A stretch of 36,286 nucleotides of DNA from positions 1 to 36,286 of the forward strand of contig JAGLID010000002.1 of NCBI GenBank assembly GCA_023143145.1, written 5' to 3'. Positions 25,188 through 33,778 of this stretch are shown piece by piece; the first letter of the stretch is position 1, and each line of letters opens with the position of its first letter. This DNA comes from Minisyncoccota bacterium (GTDB lineage: Bacteria; Patescibacteriota; Minisyncoccia; JAHIHE01; JAGLIN01). The notes beneath the pieces are model-generated. The model was not told the DNA's origin, did no database searches, and saw nothing but the letters and a program-made list of their open reading frames with translations. The position numbers and the translations under genes are program-made.

Positions 25188-26216
25188 TTATTTTTTAATA
25201 TATTTGCCTCTTGTCTCTGAAAATAAAATATCAATTATTCCTTTTGCCACATTTCTTGATTTCCCTTGATAGGGAGAATAATGCATAAATATTCCGGGGT
25301 ATGAGTTTATTTCAATTATTACGTAGCTATTTTTTGTCGGTTTTTTAGAAATATCTTGATTAGTCATAAAATCAACACCAGCATAGGCAAGTCCAGGAAT
25401 TGCTTTTATTGTTTTAATAGCAATTTTTTTAATATCTGAATGGACTCGATCTGTTACATCAATACTGTCTCCACCCGTTGAAATAGCAGCTTCTTTTCTC
25501 AAATAAATTTTTTCTCCTTTATTCGGAATATAATTAATATTTATACCTTGTTCAAATAAATTTTGTTTTATAGTTTTATCTATTTTAATTTTTACGAGTG
25601 GACTTCTATAATGTTCTCCTCTTTTTGGATCGCTATTCTTAGCTTTAATTAATTCCTTAATATTATAAATCCCATCACCAATAACATTTGCTGGTTCTCT
25701 ATTGGTCACAGCAAAAACTTTATCACGACTTACTACAAACCTAAATTCTTTTCCTTTAAATTCTTTTTCAACCAAAATATAATTATTTTTCTTCAAAATT
25801 TTTTCAATTGCCAAGTTACAATCTTTTTGATTTTTAATTCCAACAAAAACCAAATTTCCACGGCTACCGTCATTTTTTTTAACTACAATTGGATATCCTA
25901 TTTTTTTTATAAACATAAAAGCTTCAGCTATATTTTTCTTGCTAAAAAGCATTCCTTTTGACACATTAATTTTTTTTCTCTCTAGAAAAATTTTTGTTAA
26001 ATATTTATTCGTAACACAATGATGTGTTATAGCAGTCATTTTTGAAATAATGCCACCAGAAATATACTCAAAATGATTTTTATATGATAATTCAAAAAAC
26101 GCCATATCACCCTGCTTCTTGTTTAAATAATCCACATTTATTCCTCTTGCAAGAGATTCCTCTATTAACAGCCTCTGGCTTATATATTTTATATTTTTTA
26201 ATTCACTATATTTCAT
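25188..26216 (-). CDS. ATP-grasp ligase, cyanophycin synthetase / GshF-like
   Basis: This 342-residue protein matches the ATP-grasp region of cyanophycin synthetases and bifunctional glutathione synthetases. GYPIVVKKNDGSRGNLVFVG is the ATP-binding lysine and glycine loop. REPANVIGDGIYNIKEL, DPKRGEHY and STGGDSIDVTDRVH are highly typical. AGVDFM and IIEINSYPGIFMHYSPYQG provide the metal-binding acidic and Asn residues. Such enzymes join a carboxylate to an amine through an acyl-phosphate at the cost of ATP. There is no Mur-ligase domain, so it is not a full cyanophycin synthetase. It is the last gene of the operon and starts 5 bases after the previous stop. The substrates are unknown, probably amino acids or a peptide tail. 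Confidence 0.85.
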   Translation of the reverse strand: MKYSELKNIKYISQRLLIEESLARGINVDYLNKKQGDMAFFELSYKNHFEYISGGIISKMTAITHHCVTNKYLTKIFLERKKINVSKGMLFSKKNIAEAFMFIKKIGYPIVVKKNDGSRGNLVFVGIKNQKDCNLAIEKILKKNNYILVEKEFKGKEFRFVVSRDKVFAVTNREPANVIGDGIYNIKELIKAKNSDPKRGEHYRSPLVKIKIDKTIKQNLFEQGININYIPNKGEKIYLRKEAAISTGGDSIDVTDRVHSDIKKIAIKTIKAIPGLAYAGVDFMTNQDISKKPTKNSYVIIEINSYPGIFMHYSPYQGKSRNVAKGIIDILFSETRGKYIKK

Positions 26217-26221
26217 AAAGA

Positions 26222-27100
26222 CTATTTTAAAAGATTAATAATTTCTTTTGGGAAATTTGCTCCCGTGGCTTCTTCAAATCCCTTAAAATCACAAAAGAAA
26301 TTAACCTCTAAAATTAAATATTTTTTACCTGTCAAAATTATATCTATACCCAAATAGTCACATTGAAAAAGCTTGCAAATCTCTAAACAGTCTTTGATAA
26401 TTTTTTTATCATTCAATCCAAAATTTTCAATACTGCCCCCTGCTGAAAAATTATTAACAACACTCCCTTCTTTTGCGCTCCTGCTCATTGCTCCAATAAT
26501 TTTTTTTCTAGTACAAATTATTCTTAAATCAAAACTATTAGGAACAAACTTTTGAATTAGTATGTCACTAGCAGAATAATCTTTTCCCCTCTCTATAAAA
26601 TCCATTTCATTCTCTATTTTAAATATATCAACTCCTCTGGACCCACTTCTTGGCTTAACAATAAAAGAACTATTTATACTTTCTAATTTTTTAGATAATA
26701 AATAATTAGAATTTAAAAAATATGTTGGCTTGATAATTGGAAAATTATTTTTTTCCAATAAATAATATTGAAACAACTTATCTCTTGCAGAACCTAAATT
26801 TAGAAAAAGATTGAGATTAATTGTTTTTATCGTCAAAGAATTTAAGTGATTTAGCAATATATCAAAAAAAACATGGTCTTTACTGTCCTTAAATTTTGGA
26901 TTCCTGAGAACTGCCATGTCATTCTTTTCAAAATTGATTTTTTTTCCCTTATACTTGAATTCTGCTTTTTTATTAAACTCTAGAGATATGTGTTTATATT
27001 GTATAGCTTTAAAACCAAATCCCATTTTTTTGGATTCTTTCTGAAATCTTTTCATTGCATATGAGCCTATAACAGGTGTAAAATATAATACTCTTTTCAT
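26222..27100 (-). CDS. RimK-like ATP-grasp ligase
   Basis: This 292-residue protein looks like a small RimK-type ATP-grasp enzyme. FPIIKPTYFLNSNYL precedes the ATP site, SSFIVKPRSGSRGVDIFKI supplies the lysine and glycine-rich loop, LIQKFVPNSFDLRIICTRK matches the hinge and acidic region, AGGS with the following helix matches the ribose/phosphate loop, and YLGIDIILTGKKYLILEVNFF carries the metal ligands (Asp, Glu, Asn). The N-terminal roughly 100 residues form a pre-ATP-grasp domain. It should form an amide or peptide bond using ATP. It is the fourth of five genes and differs clearly from the two other ATP-grasp proteins beside it, so three non-redundant ligases operate in one operon. Confidence 0.82.
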   Translation of the reverse strand: MKRVLYFTPVIGSYAMKRFQKESKKMGFGFKAIQYKHISLEFNKKAEFKYKGKKINFEKNDMAVLRNPKFKDSKDHVFFDILLNHLNSLTIKTINLNLFLNLGSARDKLFQYYLLEKNNFPIIKPTYFLNSNYLLSKKLESINSSFIVKPRSGSRGVDIFKIENEMDFIERGKDYSASDILIQKFVPNSFDLRIICTRKKIIGAMSRSAKEGSVVNNFSAGGSIENFGLNDKKIIKDCLEICKLFQCDYLGIDIILTGKKYLILEVNFFCDFKGFEEATGANFPKEIINLLK

Positions 27101-27126
27101 TTTTTTAAAATTAATGATTAAATATT

Positions 27127-28515
27127 TTATAAATTATCCCACATCGTCTCAGCTATCTTTTCAATCTTTCTTGCCCTTTTTTGCAGAATCTCAGACTCTT
27201 TATAGAATCCTATCTTTATTAAATCGGAAATCAATTTTGGGTCTACTTTGGATATTAAAGGATATATATCTACTTCATTTTTTTTCATTTTTTCAGCAAT
27301 AAAAACTCCCTCAAAATATGTCTTATCTTTGGAGAAATAATAAGGGAAGAGGCCTCTATAAATTCTCACTAGCACTCTTTTTGTTGATTCTTTTGCCTTT
27401 ATTTCACTTGTCTCTTTATTGTACCCCGTGACTAACATTTCTTTTTGATATAAATTAAAAATATAATTATAAATATTTTCTATATCATCCTGTTTATTTT
27501 CTTCTATTAGTTCTTTAGCCTTATAAATAGCTAAAATATAATAAACACCCAATCTTAACTTAAATTCTGGAAATGAATCTCCCATGATTTTTCTCTTCAT
27601 ATTCTCCTCACTGACAAGAGCCATTCCCTCATGAACGATTTCCCAGTCTCGACCTATACTCAGTCCGTCTATACCGAGTTCTTTGTTTCCCATATTTGCT
27701 AATGCATGACACCCTATTTCATGGGCTATAAGCTGAAACATTTTTCTCTTACCAGCTCTTCTTTCTTTCGGAATAAATATTACAGGTGAGCTATACCCGG
27801 GTGAGCTATATCTTACATCTATTGAAGTAACACTACTATCAATAACTGTTTTAAAACCGTATTTATCTAACTCACTCTTTTCCAAAGATAAATCAAAATA
27901 TTTCTTAATATATTCAGCATCAAATTTTTCCCGCTTAATGCTATTTTTTACTATGCTAGTAGCAAGCCCTTTTTTCTTTCTTTCATTTAAAAAAGCAATT
28001 CTTTTCTTATAATATTTCAAAGCCTCTTTTTGTAAATCTTCATCAATATCTCCATATGCTTTTTTGGCACATTCAAACGCCTTTCTTTTATTTTCCTTTT
28101 TTAATTCAATTAAGATATTTATCTTTGCTTGAAACGATGAGGCCGTATCAATAATTATATTCCGGATATATTTATTTTCTTTTTCTGCCTTTTTCTTGAT
28201 TGTCTCTAAATCATCAACTTTTTTTTCAAGGATTTTAATGTCTATTCCCTTAAGTTTTGGAAGTTCTGCTTTTATGTGATATTCTAATCCCTTTTCTTTA
28301 TTTTCTAAATACTTTTCTAATTCATTTTGAAAACTTCTGTCATTCTTTTTGCTTGGCTCAAAATAATAATAAATCATTTCATAATTTTTTCCTATACTAT
28401 AAATTTCTTTAGCATAAAAAAGAAATCTTTCTTTTAATAGCGGGTCTATTTTCTTATTTCTCACTCCTTTTTCTGCTTTTTTAATATCTTCAATTATAAG
28501 ATTGATGTCGGACAT
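27127..28515 (-). CDS. DUF1704 (QEGLA / MATCAP-like) metallopeptidase
   Basis: This 462-residue protein belongs to the DUF1704 family, predicted zincin-type peptidases related to eukaryotic MATCAP tyrosine carboxypeptidases. LIAHEIGCHALAN contains the HExxxH zinc motif (His265, Glu266, His270). VHEGMALVSEE (294-304) is the counterpart of the family QEGLA motif and supplies the third ligand region. The N-terminal roughly 190 residues are lysine/glutamate-rich helices, probably coiled coil, and may hold the partner protein. No signal peptide is present. Bacterial homologues are repeatedly found near RimK-like ATP-grasp ligases, and here one lies directly between two of them, with 19 bases to the gene before it. 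It probably trims the product that the ligases build. Confidence 0.82.
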   Translation of the reverse strand: MSDINLIIEDIKKAEKGVRNKKIDPLLKERFLFYAKEIYSIGKNYEMIYYYFEPSKKNDRSFQNELEKYLENKEKGLEYHIKAELPKLKGIDIKILEKKVDDLETIKKKAEKENKYIRNIIIDTASSFQAKINILIELKKENKRKAFECAKKAYGDIDEDLQKEALKYYKKRIAFLNERKKKGLATSIVKNSIKREKFDAEYIKKYFDLSLEKSELDKYGFKTVIDSSVTSIDVRYSSPGYSSPVIFIPKERRAGKRKMFQLIAHEIGCHALANMGNKELGIDGLSIGRDWEIVHEGMALVSEENMKRKIMGDSFPEFKLRLGVYYILAIYKAKELIEENKQDDIENIYNYIFNLYQKEMLVTGYNKETSEIKAKESTKRVLVRIYRGLFPYYFSKDKTYFEGVFIAEKMKKNEVDIYPLISKVDPKLISDLIKIGFYKESEILQKRARKIEKIAETMWDNL

Positions 28516-28534
28516 ATTTATTTTTATAAATTTT

Positions 28535-30028
28535 TTATTCTACGCTGCTCATAATTGTTTGTGCTTTTTTACTTGGGTCTATAATAAACTTGAGCAAATC
28601 CTTCTTCCCTATAATTACTGGAAATTCTAAATGGCTTCGGTCAATTACTGACATTCTTGAAAAAACCTCAACACCAGACAAAATAATTTCCATATTAACC
28701 ATCAGCCTATAAGATATACCATGACTTGATCTTATTAAAACTGTACTAAAGTTTTCTCCCCATTTCAATAATTTGTCTTTGATTTCCTCATCGAGGTCAT
28801 CGGCTTTGGAACTCTGAGTAATTTCTAAATCTTTAACAACTTCATCGAATTCGTCTATCACATCACCATAACCAAGCTTTCTCGCTATTTCTTTGTCTAT
28901 TGAAGATACACCTGCTCCAGTATCAATTTTTGCTTTTAGCTCCATTTCCTCTAGTTTACTCTCATTCTTTTCTGTGATTACTTTATCATTTCCTCCATCA
29001 TCAACCTCCGCAATTTCTTTTATTTTATGTTTGATTTTTATAGACTCAATAATTCCCAAAACCTGTTTTCCAGAGATTTCTTCAATTTCCTCTTCAATTT
29101 CTCCTCCAAAAAGATCTTGCGCAATTCTGATGCCGTGAGCCTCGTCTTGAACTTTGATTCCTTGAACTTTTTGCAATCTATATTTCAGTGGTGCCAAATT
29201 AGCAATTTGAATCGAAAGTCCAGAGTGTGCATTAATCTCAAGCACAACTGGTCCTCTTTCCTTGTCAATTGCGACATCAACTCCAATATAACCAAGCTTT
29301 GAAACTTGCTGACATTTAATTGCAATTTCCAAAATTTTCCTCCAATAAGGAATCCTGATTCCACTTAATTTTAGTTTTGAATCCGGATGTTTTTCAATCA
29401 GCTGATCTCTTTGAACGGCGTGAGTAGAGATCCCATTGGTAATATCGATTCCAAGTCCAATACCACCAAGATGAAGATTGGCCTTCCCGTCCGACTCTTT
29501 CGTAGGAAGACGAAGCATGGCCATCACAGGAACATTGTTATAAACAATAACTCTGATGTCGGGGATACCTTTATATGCATAAGGCTTTAAAGTTTTTGAA
29601 ATTTGAATTCTTTCTTCAAAAAAAGCAATGTCTGAAACTCCAGAAAGAGAATAAAATCCTTCAAAAACATCCATTATATGATTTCGCAAATCTTTTATCG
29701 TAATTCTTCTCCCTTCTGTCGAAACCCAGCTTTGATCTTTTTTCTGACCAAATATTATTTTTATTCCTTCTCCGCCTCTTCCATGATTCGGCTTGAGAAC
29801 AAAACTTTTTGGCAAGTCTGCCCATTTAAACATTTCCAGATCTTTTCTATTTTTTATAACACCAAAAACCTTCGGGACAGGTATTCCGTTGTTGAAAAGT
29901 AATTCCTTGCTTCTCAACTTATTGTCTGCAAGGCGAATCGCATCTTGAAGATTACTTGGTCTAATATATGTTAGGTTTCTGGAATTCATTCCCAAAAGAC
30001 CTCTACTTTTTTTAATTGTTGTCAACAT
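28535..30028 (-). CDS. Alpha-L-glutamate-ligase-like ATP-grasp fused to a RimB-like aspartyl protease
   Basis: This 497-residue protein is a fusion. Residues about 10-305 are an ATP-grasp ligase of the alpha-L-glutamate-ligase-related group: LLGMNSRNLTYI (11-22) is its N-terminal signature, FVLKPNHGRGGEGI (76-89) binds ATP, and VVLEINAHSGLSIQIAN (261-277) has metal ligands Glu264 and Asn266. After a glutamate/lysine-rich linker (about 306-362) comes a RimB-like retropepsin-fold protease: KAKIDTGAGVSSID (365-378) holds the Asp369-Thr-Gly-Ala active site, and FPVIIGKKDLLKFIIDPSKK is the typical end. Ligase and protease are usually separate genes. The gene overlaps the 7TM gene by 17 bases, implying translational coupling. 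A later ATG at residue 14 would cut the signature, so the first start is preferred. Confidence 0.85.
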   Translation of the reverse strand: MLTTIKKSRGLLGMNSRNLTYIRPSNLQDAIRLADNKLRSKELLFNNGIPVPKVFGVIKNRKDLEMFKWADLPKSFVLKPNHGRGGEGIKIIFGQKKDQSWVSTEGRRITIKDLRNHIMDVFEGFYSLSGVSDIAFFEERIQISKTLKPYAYKGIPDIRVIVYNNVPVMAMLRLPTKESDGKANLHLGGIGLGIDITNGISTHAVQRDQLIEKHPDSKLKLSGIRIPYWRKILEIAIKCQQVSKLGYIGVDVAIDKERGPVVLEINAHSGLSIQIANLAPLKYRLQKVQGIKVQDEAHGIRIAQDLFGGEIEEEIEEISGKQVLGIIESIKIKHKIKEIAEVDDGGNDKVITEKNESKLEEMELKAKIDTGAGVSSIDKEIARKLGYGDVIDEFDEVVKDLEITQSSKADDLDEEIKDKLLKWGENFSTVLIRSSHGISYRLMVNMEIILSGVEVFSRMSVIDRSHLEFPVIIGKKDLLKFIIDPSKKAQTIMSSVE

Positions 30029-30662
30029 GTTTTATAACATCTTTAAATCTAAAATATTCTCTTAACCTTAATCCAGTCCATTTTCCTAAAATAATATTAA
30101 TGACGAGAAGCAGGATTATGTATTCTGGATGGTTAAGAATTAAATTTCGAAAGCTATCCCAAACAATAAAATAATATCCAGCGCTTGAGATGATTATTGT
30201 TTCTATTGATAAAATTGTCGCCGTTCTTATTCCTTTTTCAACTTGAGTAGAGATGAATTTTTCAATCAATGTTATCATAATCAAAATTGGCAAAATTGAA
30301 GTTGAGGCAAGTCCAATTTTTCCAAATGAGCCCGCCAAAGTTAACAACCCTAAAATCGCAATACTAATCACGGTGAGCACAATGGCAATTCGCGGAAGAT
30401 ATAACAATCTAAATTTTTTCAAAAAATATCTCATTGCAGTTCCAGAAATCAAAACGACAACAAAAATGGCAAGGCCATATTTTAATCCTATCGCCCAAAA
30501 AGCAAATGTTAGAACAAGTGGAGTATATACTCCAAAAGACTTTACTCCAATGATTTGTCTGAAAATGACAATCAATGTTGCAACAAAAGGAAGAGCAAGA
30601 ATCAAATATACAGTTTCAACATCTACTCCCTGAGAAATTATAACATTTATTATTTCTGACAT
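30012..30662 (-). CDS. 7TM-type membrane protein (7TM_transglut-like) without its transglutaminase domain
   Basis: This 216-residue protein has about six to seven hydrophobic helices. Its start GVDVETVYLILALPFVATL followed by RQIIGVKSFGVYTPLVLTFAF matches the seven-helix module usually fused to an inactive transglutaminase domain in proteobacteria. Here only the membrane module exists. It is the first gene of the five-gene operon and overlaps the ATP-grasp/protease gene, as the family does in other bacteria where a RimK-related ligase and a RimB protease follow. It may export, sense or anchor the peptide product. No Shine-Dalgarno precedes the ATG. Role is inferred from context only. Confidence 0.75.
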   Translation of the reverse strand: MSEIINVIISQGVDVETVYLILALPFVATLIVIFRQIIGVKSFGVYTPLVLTFAFWAIGLKYGLAIFVVVLISGTAMRYFLKKFRLLYLPRIAIVLTVISIAILGLLTLAGSFGKIGLASTSILPILIMITLIEKFISTQVEKGIRTATILSIETIIISSAGYYFIVWDSFRNLILNHPEYIILLLVINIILGKWTGLRLREYFRFKDVIKHVDNN

Positions 30663-30676
30663 AAAATTGTATTAAA

Positions 30677-30703
30677 TATTAAGTATTAATTATTAAGTAT
30701 TAA
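30677..30703. repeat. 13-bp tandem direct repeat
   Basis: TATTAAGTATTAA occurs twice, separated by one T, in the 153-base spacer between ruvC and the 7TM gene. It may be a simple AT slippage repeat in the probable promoter region of the operon. Confidence 0.7.
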
Positions 30704-30815
30704 GCTTTATGCCTGACACTCAATATTAAATACTTTATTTTTGGCTTTTGTGTCTTGCTCCTTTCCTCTCATTTTTGATTTCACGCATCTATAAACTTGA
30801 AAATTATGTCGATTC

Positions 30816-31316
30816 TTATTTTGCACCACCCTGCACTGCTTTTGCAAATTTTATACTACTTTCACAACACACAGCCACTGCCAGAGCATCCGCTGCATCA
30901 TCTGGCTTAGGAATCTCTTTTAAACCAAGAATCGACTTCACCATCTGCTGAACTTGCTTTTTCTCAGCGCGACCATATCCTACCACCGCCTGCTTAACCT
31001 GTAAAGGGGTATATTCACAAATTTCTAAACCTTGATTTTTCCCGATAAATAAAATAACCCCGCGAGCTTGGCCGACAGTTATAATCGTTTTGTTATTCTT
31101 AAAAAAGAATAACTCTTCAACGGCCATTACTTGGGGTTTATGTTTTTTTATGACTTGCTGCAATTCTTTTGCAATCAGATTAAGCCTTTCGGGCATATCT
31201 AAATTTTTATCAGTTTCTATACAACCGAAATCTAAAACTTTTAATTTATTTATTTGGCTCTCAATCACTCCAAATCCAGTAGTTGCAGTCCCAGGATCAA
31301 CACCAAGGATAATCAT
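30816..31316 (-). CDS. ruvC: Holliday junction endodeoxyribonuclease RuvC
   Basis: This 166-residue protein is RuvC, which resolves Holliday junctions by paired nicks as part of the RuvABC system. IILGVDPGTATTGFGVIE carries catalytic Asp7, VMAVEELFF provides Glu67, and KPDDAADALA provides Asp140 and Asp143, so the acidic tetrad is intact. RPxGxV-like and GYGRAEKKQV segments are also typical. Length is normal (about 160-175). It follows yebC by 40 bases on the same strand, the common bacterial order. ruvA and ruvB are not next to it in this window. The start has no Shine-Dalgarno. Confidence 0.95.
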   Translation of the reverse strand: MIILGVDPGTATTGFGVIESQINKLKVLDFGCIETDKNLDMPERLNLIAKELQQVIKKHKPQVMAVEELFFFKNNKTIITVGQARGVILFIGKNQGLEICEYTPLQVKQAVVGYGRAEKKQVQQMVKSILGLKEIPKPDDAADALAVAVCCESSIKFAKAVQGGAK

Positions 31317-31356
31317 ATAATAAATTTAAAAATAAATACTCTTTGAATAAATGCTA

Positions 31357-32097
31357 TCATTCTTCCAAATTCGAACTAACATCATTTACATCCTCTTGCT
31401 CGTCAAGAGCTTCAAAAAGTTTTTCAATTCTGTTATGAATTTTTTCATCTTCAATTTTGATTGTATTTTTTGCTTTCCATTCAAAACCAACATCAGCAAT
31501 CGTAAAATTTTTTTTCTCTAAATTTTCTTTTACTTTATATAAATCAGCTGGTTTAGTATAAACTACGATTACTTGATGATCTTCTTCTGCAGGAACAACA
31601 CTAAAATCTTCCGCCCCAGAATCTATAATTATCATTTCTGTTTCCTCTTCATTGGTTTGCAAATCTTTTTTCTCAATCTCAATATATCCAAATCTATCAA
31701 ACATCCACTTTACACTTCCAACCTCTCCGAGTCTACCACTATTTCGAGAAAGAATGTGCTTAATCTCCGCTACCGTCCTATTTGTGCTATCTGTAGTTCC
31801 TTCAATGATTAAAGCAATTCCTTCTGGCCCATAAGCCTCATATAAAACTTCTTCAATTGCACCACCTTCAAGTTCTCCTGTTCCTTTTTTAATTGCTTTC
31901 TCAACATTGTCAGAAGGCATATTAACCTGTTTCGCTTTTTCAACTGCAAGTTTTAATGCTGGGTTCATTGCAGTATCTCCGCCATTTTTTGCCTCTAATG
32001 TAATTTGCTTTGAAAGTTGAGAAAAAATCTTCCCCTTCTTCACATCAGCAACTCCCTTTTGCCTTTTAATTTTTGACCATTTATTATGTCCAGACAT
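31357..32097 (-). CDS. yebC: YebC/PmpR family regulator or translation factor
   Basis: This 246-residue protein is a standard YebC/PmpR family member. MSGHNKWSKIKRQKGVADVKKGKIF is the diagnostic N-terminus. NPALKLAVEKAKQVNMPSDN and YEAYGPEGIALIIEGTTDSTNRT are the conserved core, and GVGSVKWMF-like GEVGSVKWMFDRFGY is present. The family includes DNA-binding regulators and proteins that relieve ribosome stalling. Typical length is about 240-250. It lies 40 bases upstream of ruvC. Its stop is TGA directly followed by TAG. AAGG stands 8 bases before the ATG, a weak ribosome site. Confidence 0.95.
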   Translation of the reverse strand: MSGHNKWSKIKRQKGVADVKKGKIFSQLSKQITLEAKNGGDTAMNPALKLAVEKAKQVNMPSDNVEKAIKKGTGELEGGAIEEVLYEAYGPEGIALIIEGTTDSTNRTVAEIKHILSRNSGRLGEVGSVKWMFDRFGYIEIEKKDLQTNEEETEMIIIDSGAEDFSVVPAEEDHQVIVVYTKPADLYKVKENLEKKNFTIADVGFEWKAKNTIKIEDEKIHNRIEKLFEALDEQEDVNDVSSNLEE

Positions 32098-32117
32098 AAA
32101 GTTGCCTTATTTCCAAT

Positions 32118-32145
32118 AAAAAAAGAGTATCACTAACAACACTCT
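32118..32145 (-). terminator. Rho-independent terminator upstream of yebC
   Basis: On the minus strand, AGAGTG (32145-32140) and TACTCT (32129-32124) form a 6-bp stem including a G-T pair, followed by seven T residues. It should end transcripts coming from the bactofilin-like gene, so yebC-ruvC needs its own promoter in the short remaining space, or reads through. Confidence 0.6.
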
Positions 32146-32534
32146 AGCTTGTTTTAAGTATAGTAGAAAAGAAATGTTTGGTCAATAACAAAATAATATT
32201 ATCGCGGGAACTGGTTTGAAACCAGTTTCTTTTGTTTTGAAATTTCATTTTTGTTTTTGTTTTTACAGTCAAACCCCACAACTCAATTCCTTCCAATCTC
32301 AAAATATCAAGAACAGATTGCAAATCCACTCTCGCATTAAAAACGATATTTTCCAATTCTCGCATAAACATTTTTTGAAAAATATAAAGTCTTCTGTTGG
32401 CTCCAGTCTCCTGACTGGATCCTTTTGTGATTTCAAAAAATATTTTCCGACTTACACAAAAGCTCCATACGGGAACATGAAGCCAACTTGAACTCTGATG
32501 AGCCAAAAAGTTATATGAAAGAAATATAATCTCT
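32146..32534. other. 389-base region with REP and other palindromes, no convincing gene
   Basis: Two palindromes lie here: an isolated REP at 32203-32231 and TCCAGTC-TCCT-GACTGGA at 32402-32419. A minus-strand open frame of 140 codons crosses both and overlaps the bactofilin-like gene. It is similar to nothing I know and probably reads remnant repeat sequence. Confidence 0.55.
32203..32231. repeat. Isolated REP palindrome matching the RAYT element
   Basis: CGCGGGAACTGGTTTG followed by AAACCAGTTTC forms the same hairpin as the left outer REP at 10746. The downstream bases GTTTTGAAATTTCA (from about 32235) also match those after the 10746 copy. No transposase is nearby, so this copy was probably mobilised in trans. 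Confidence 0.8.
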
Positions 32535-33686
32535 CTATTTCCTAGCTTCCAATCTTTTATAAACATACCAAACTACTCCTCCAAAAGCCCATACAGAAAT
32601 CAAACATACAGCCAGCCAGCCAACAACAGGAATAATCCATAAAACCATCAGGACTAAATATCCCAAAATGAAATTCATCCACGGAAATTTTCTTGTCAAT
32701 TCTCTTTCTCGAAATTGTTTATTGATTAAATGTCCTACGGCAATTATGGCGATAATCTTAGAAATCATCATCGCAGTTATAAAGCTAAATAGAATAACCA
32801 TCATAAGAGGCATCCCTATCAAAGAAACCAAAAGAATAATCAAAAACACTGGAATTAAAATCATAGCAAGAACACCAACTGCCAAATTTTTCCATGGCTC
32901 TTTTTCCATAGAATTATAAATGTCTCTCCCGTTTCTATAAAATATTTTATACAAGACAAGCCCTAAAATCAAAAGTCCGAGGAACCTTAACAGCTCAAAT
33001 CCTAAAAGAAATCCCAAAAAGCCACTTTTTTCATTTTTACTGACTGGCAAGGATTTTTTGATAATTTCTCCTGCGACAATATTTTCGTTAATAGAAAGAT
33101 TTCTATCACTGTGGTAAATTAAATTCCCCCCGATTTTTGCATCTGGTCTAATCGAAATTTCTTCTGCCCAAATTTCCACATCACCATCGGTTCTACCTGA
33201 TAAGAGCACTCGTCCACCTGCAGCTTTAATATCACCTTTGACATCACCTCGTACCTCAATGTTTCCCCCTGCAATATAAACATTTCCGTCAACAATACTA
33301 TCTTTTTCTATCGCAATACTTGCTCCAGCGAGAGTAGCATTCTTAGTCACACTTCCTTCAACTGAAATGTTACTACCAACTGCCCTTACATTACCTTCTT
33401 TTTCTCCACCAATTTTTATCTCCCCTCCTGCAACCAAAACATCACCAAATGATTTTCCTGAAAAATTAATCATTCCTCCTGCGACCATCACATCTCCGTC
33501 AACAGTTCCCGCTACATCAACAACCCCTGCAGCACCTAAATAATCTCCATCTACTGTCTCGCTTTCAGACAAAAAAACTTCCTTTTCTTGAAAATCAGTT
33601 CGCCCAGAAGCAAAAATTGTTCCTGCGCCAACAAAAAGAAAAATCGCCATAATAAAAGCAATTTTTATTGTAATTTCTTTTTTCAT
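32535..33686 (-). CDS. Bactofilin-like polymer-forming protein with C-terminal membrane domain
   Basis: This 383-residue protein starts with a signal-like hydrophobic segment (about 8-26) ending in FASG. Residues about 40-200 are a right-handed beta-helix of short repeats such as TVDGDVMVAGG, SFGDVLVAGG and DVKGDIKAAGG, in the style of bactofilins and the related polymer-forming group. Residues about 225-380 contain about four to five membrane helices, ending in a tryptophan-rich segment. The long helix is predicted outside the membrane if the N-terminus is cleaved. It may form a scaffold at the cell envelope. It has no operon partner: a terminator and repeats follow, and an inverted repeat precedes it. 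Confidence 0.78.
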   Translation of the reverse strand: MKKEITIKIAFIMAIFLFVGAGTIFASGRTDFQEKEVFLSESETVDGDYLGAAGVVDVAGTVDGDVMVAGGMINFSGKSFGDVLVAGGEIKIGGEKEGNVRAVGSNISVEGSVTKNATLAGASIAIEKDSIVDGNVYIAGGNIEVRGDVKGDIKAAGGRVLLSGRTDGDVEIWAEEISIRPDAKIGGNLIYHSDRNLSINENIVAGEIIKKSLPVSKNEKSGFLGFLLGFELLRFLGLLILGLVLYKIFYRNGRDIYNSMEKEPWKNLAVGVLAMILIPVFLIILLVSLIGMPLMMVILFSFITAMMISKIIAIIAVGHLINKQFRERELTRKFPWMNFILGYLVLMVLWIIPVVGWLAVCLISVWAFGGVVWYVYKRLEARK

Positions 33687-33778
33687 ATATTTAACTTAAT
33701 AATTAACACCTACTACAAGAATAATCCTATTTAAAAATTAAACAAGTTAATTATCCACAAGTTTAATGTATGTTATAA

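Noticed and set aside
32144-32566. 140-codon minus-strand open frame between yebC and the bactofilin-like gene
   Set aside because: It overlaps the bactofilin-like gene, runs through two palindromes and a terminator-side region, and has no recognisable domain.
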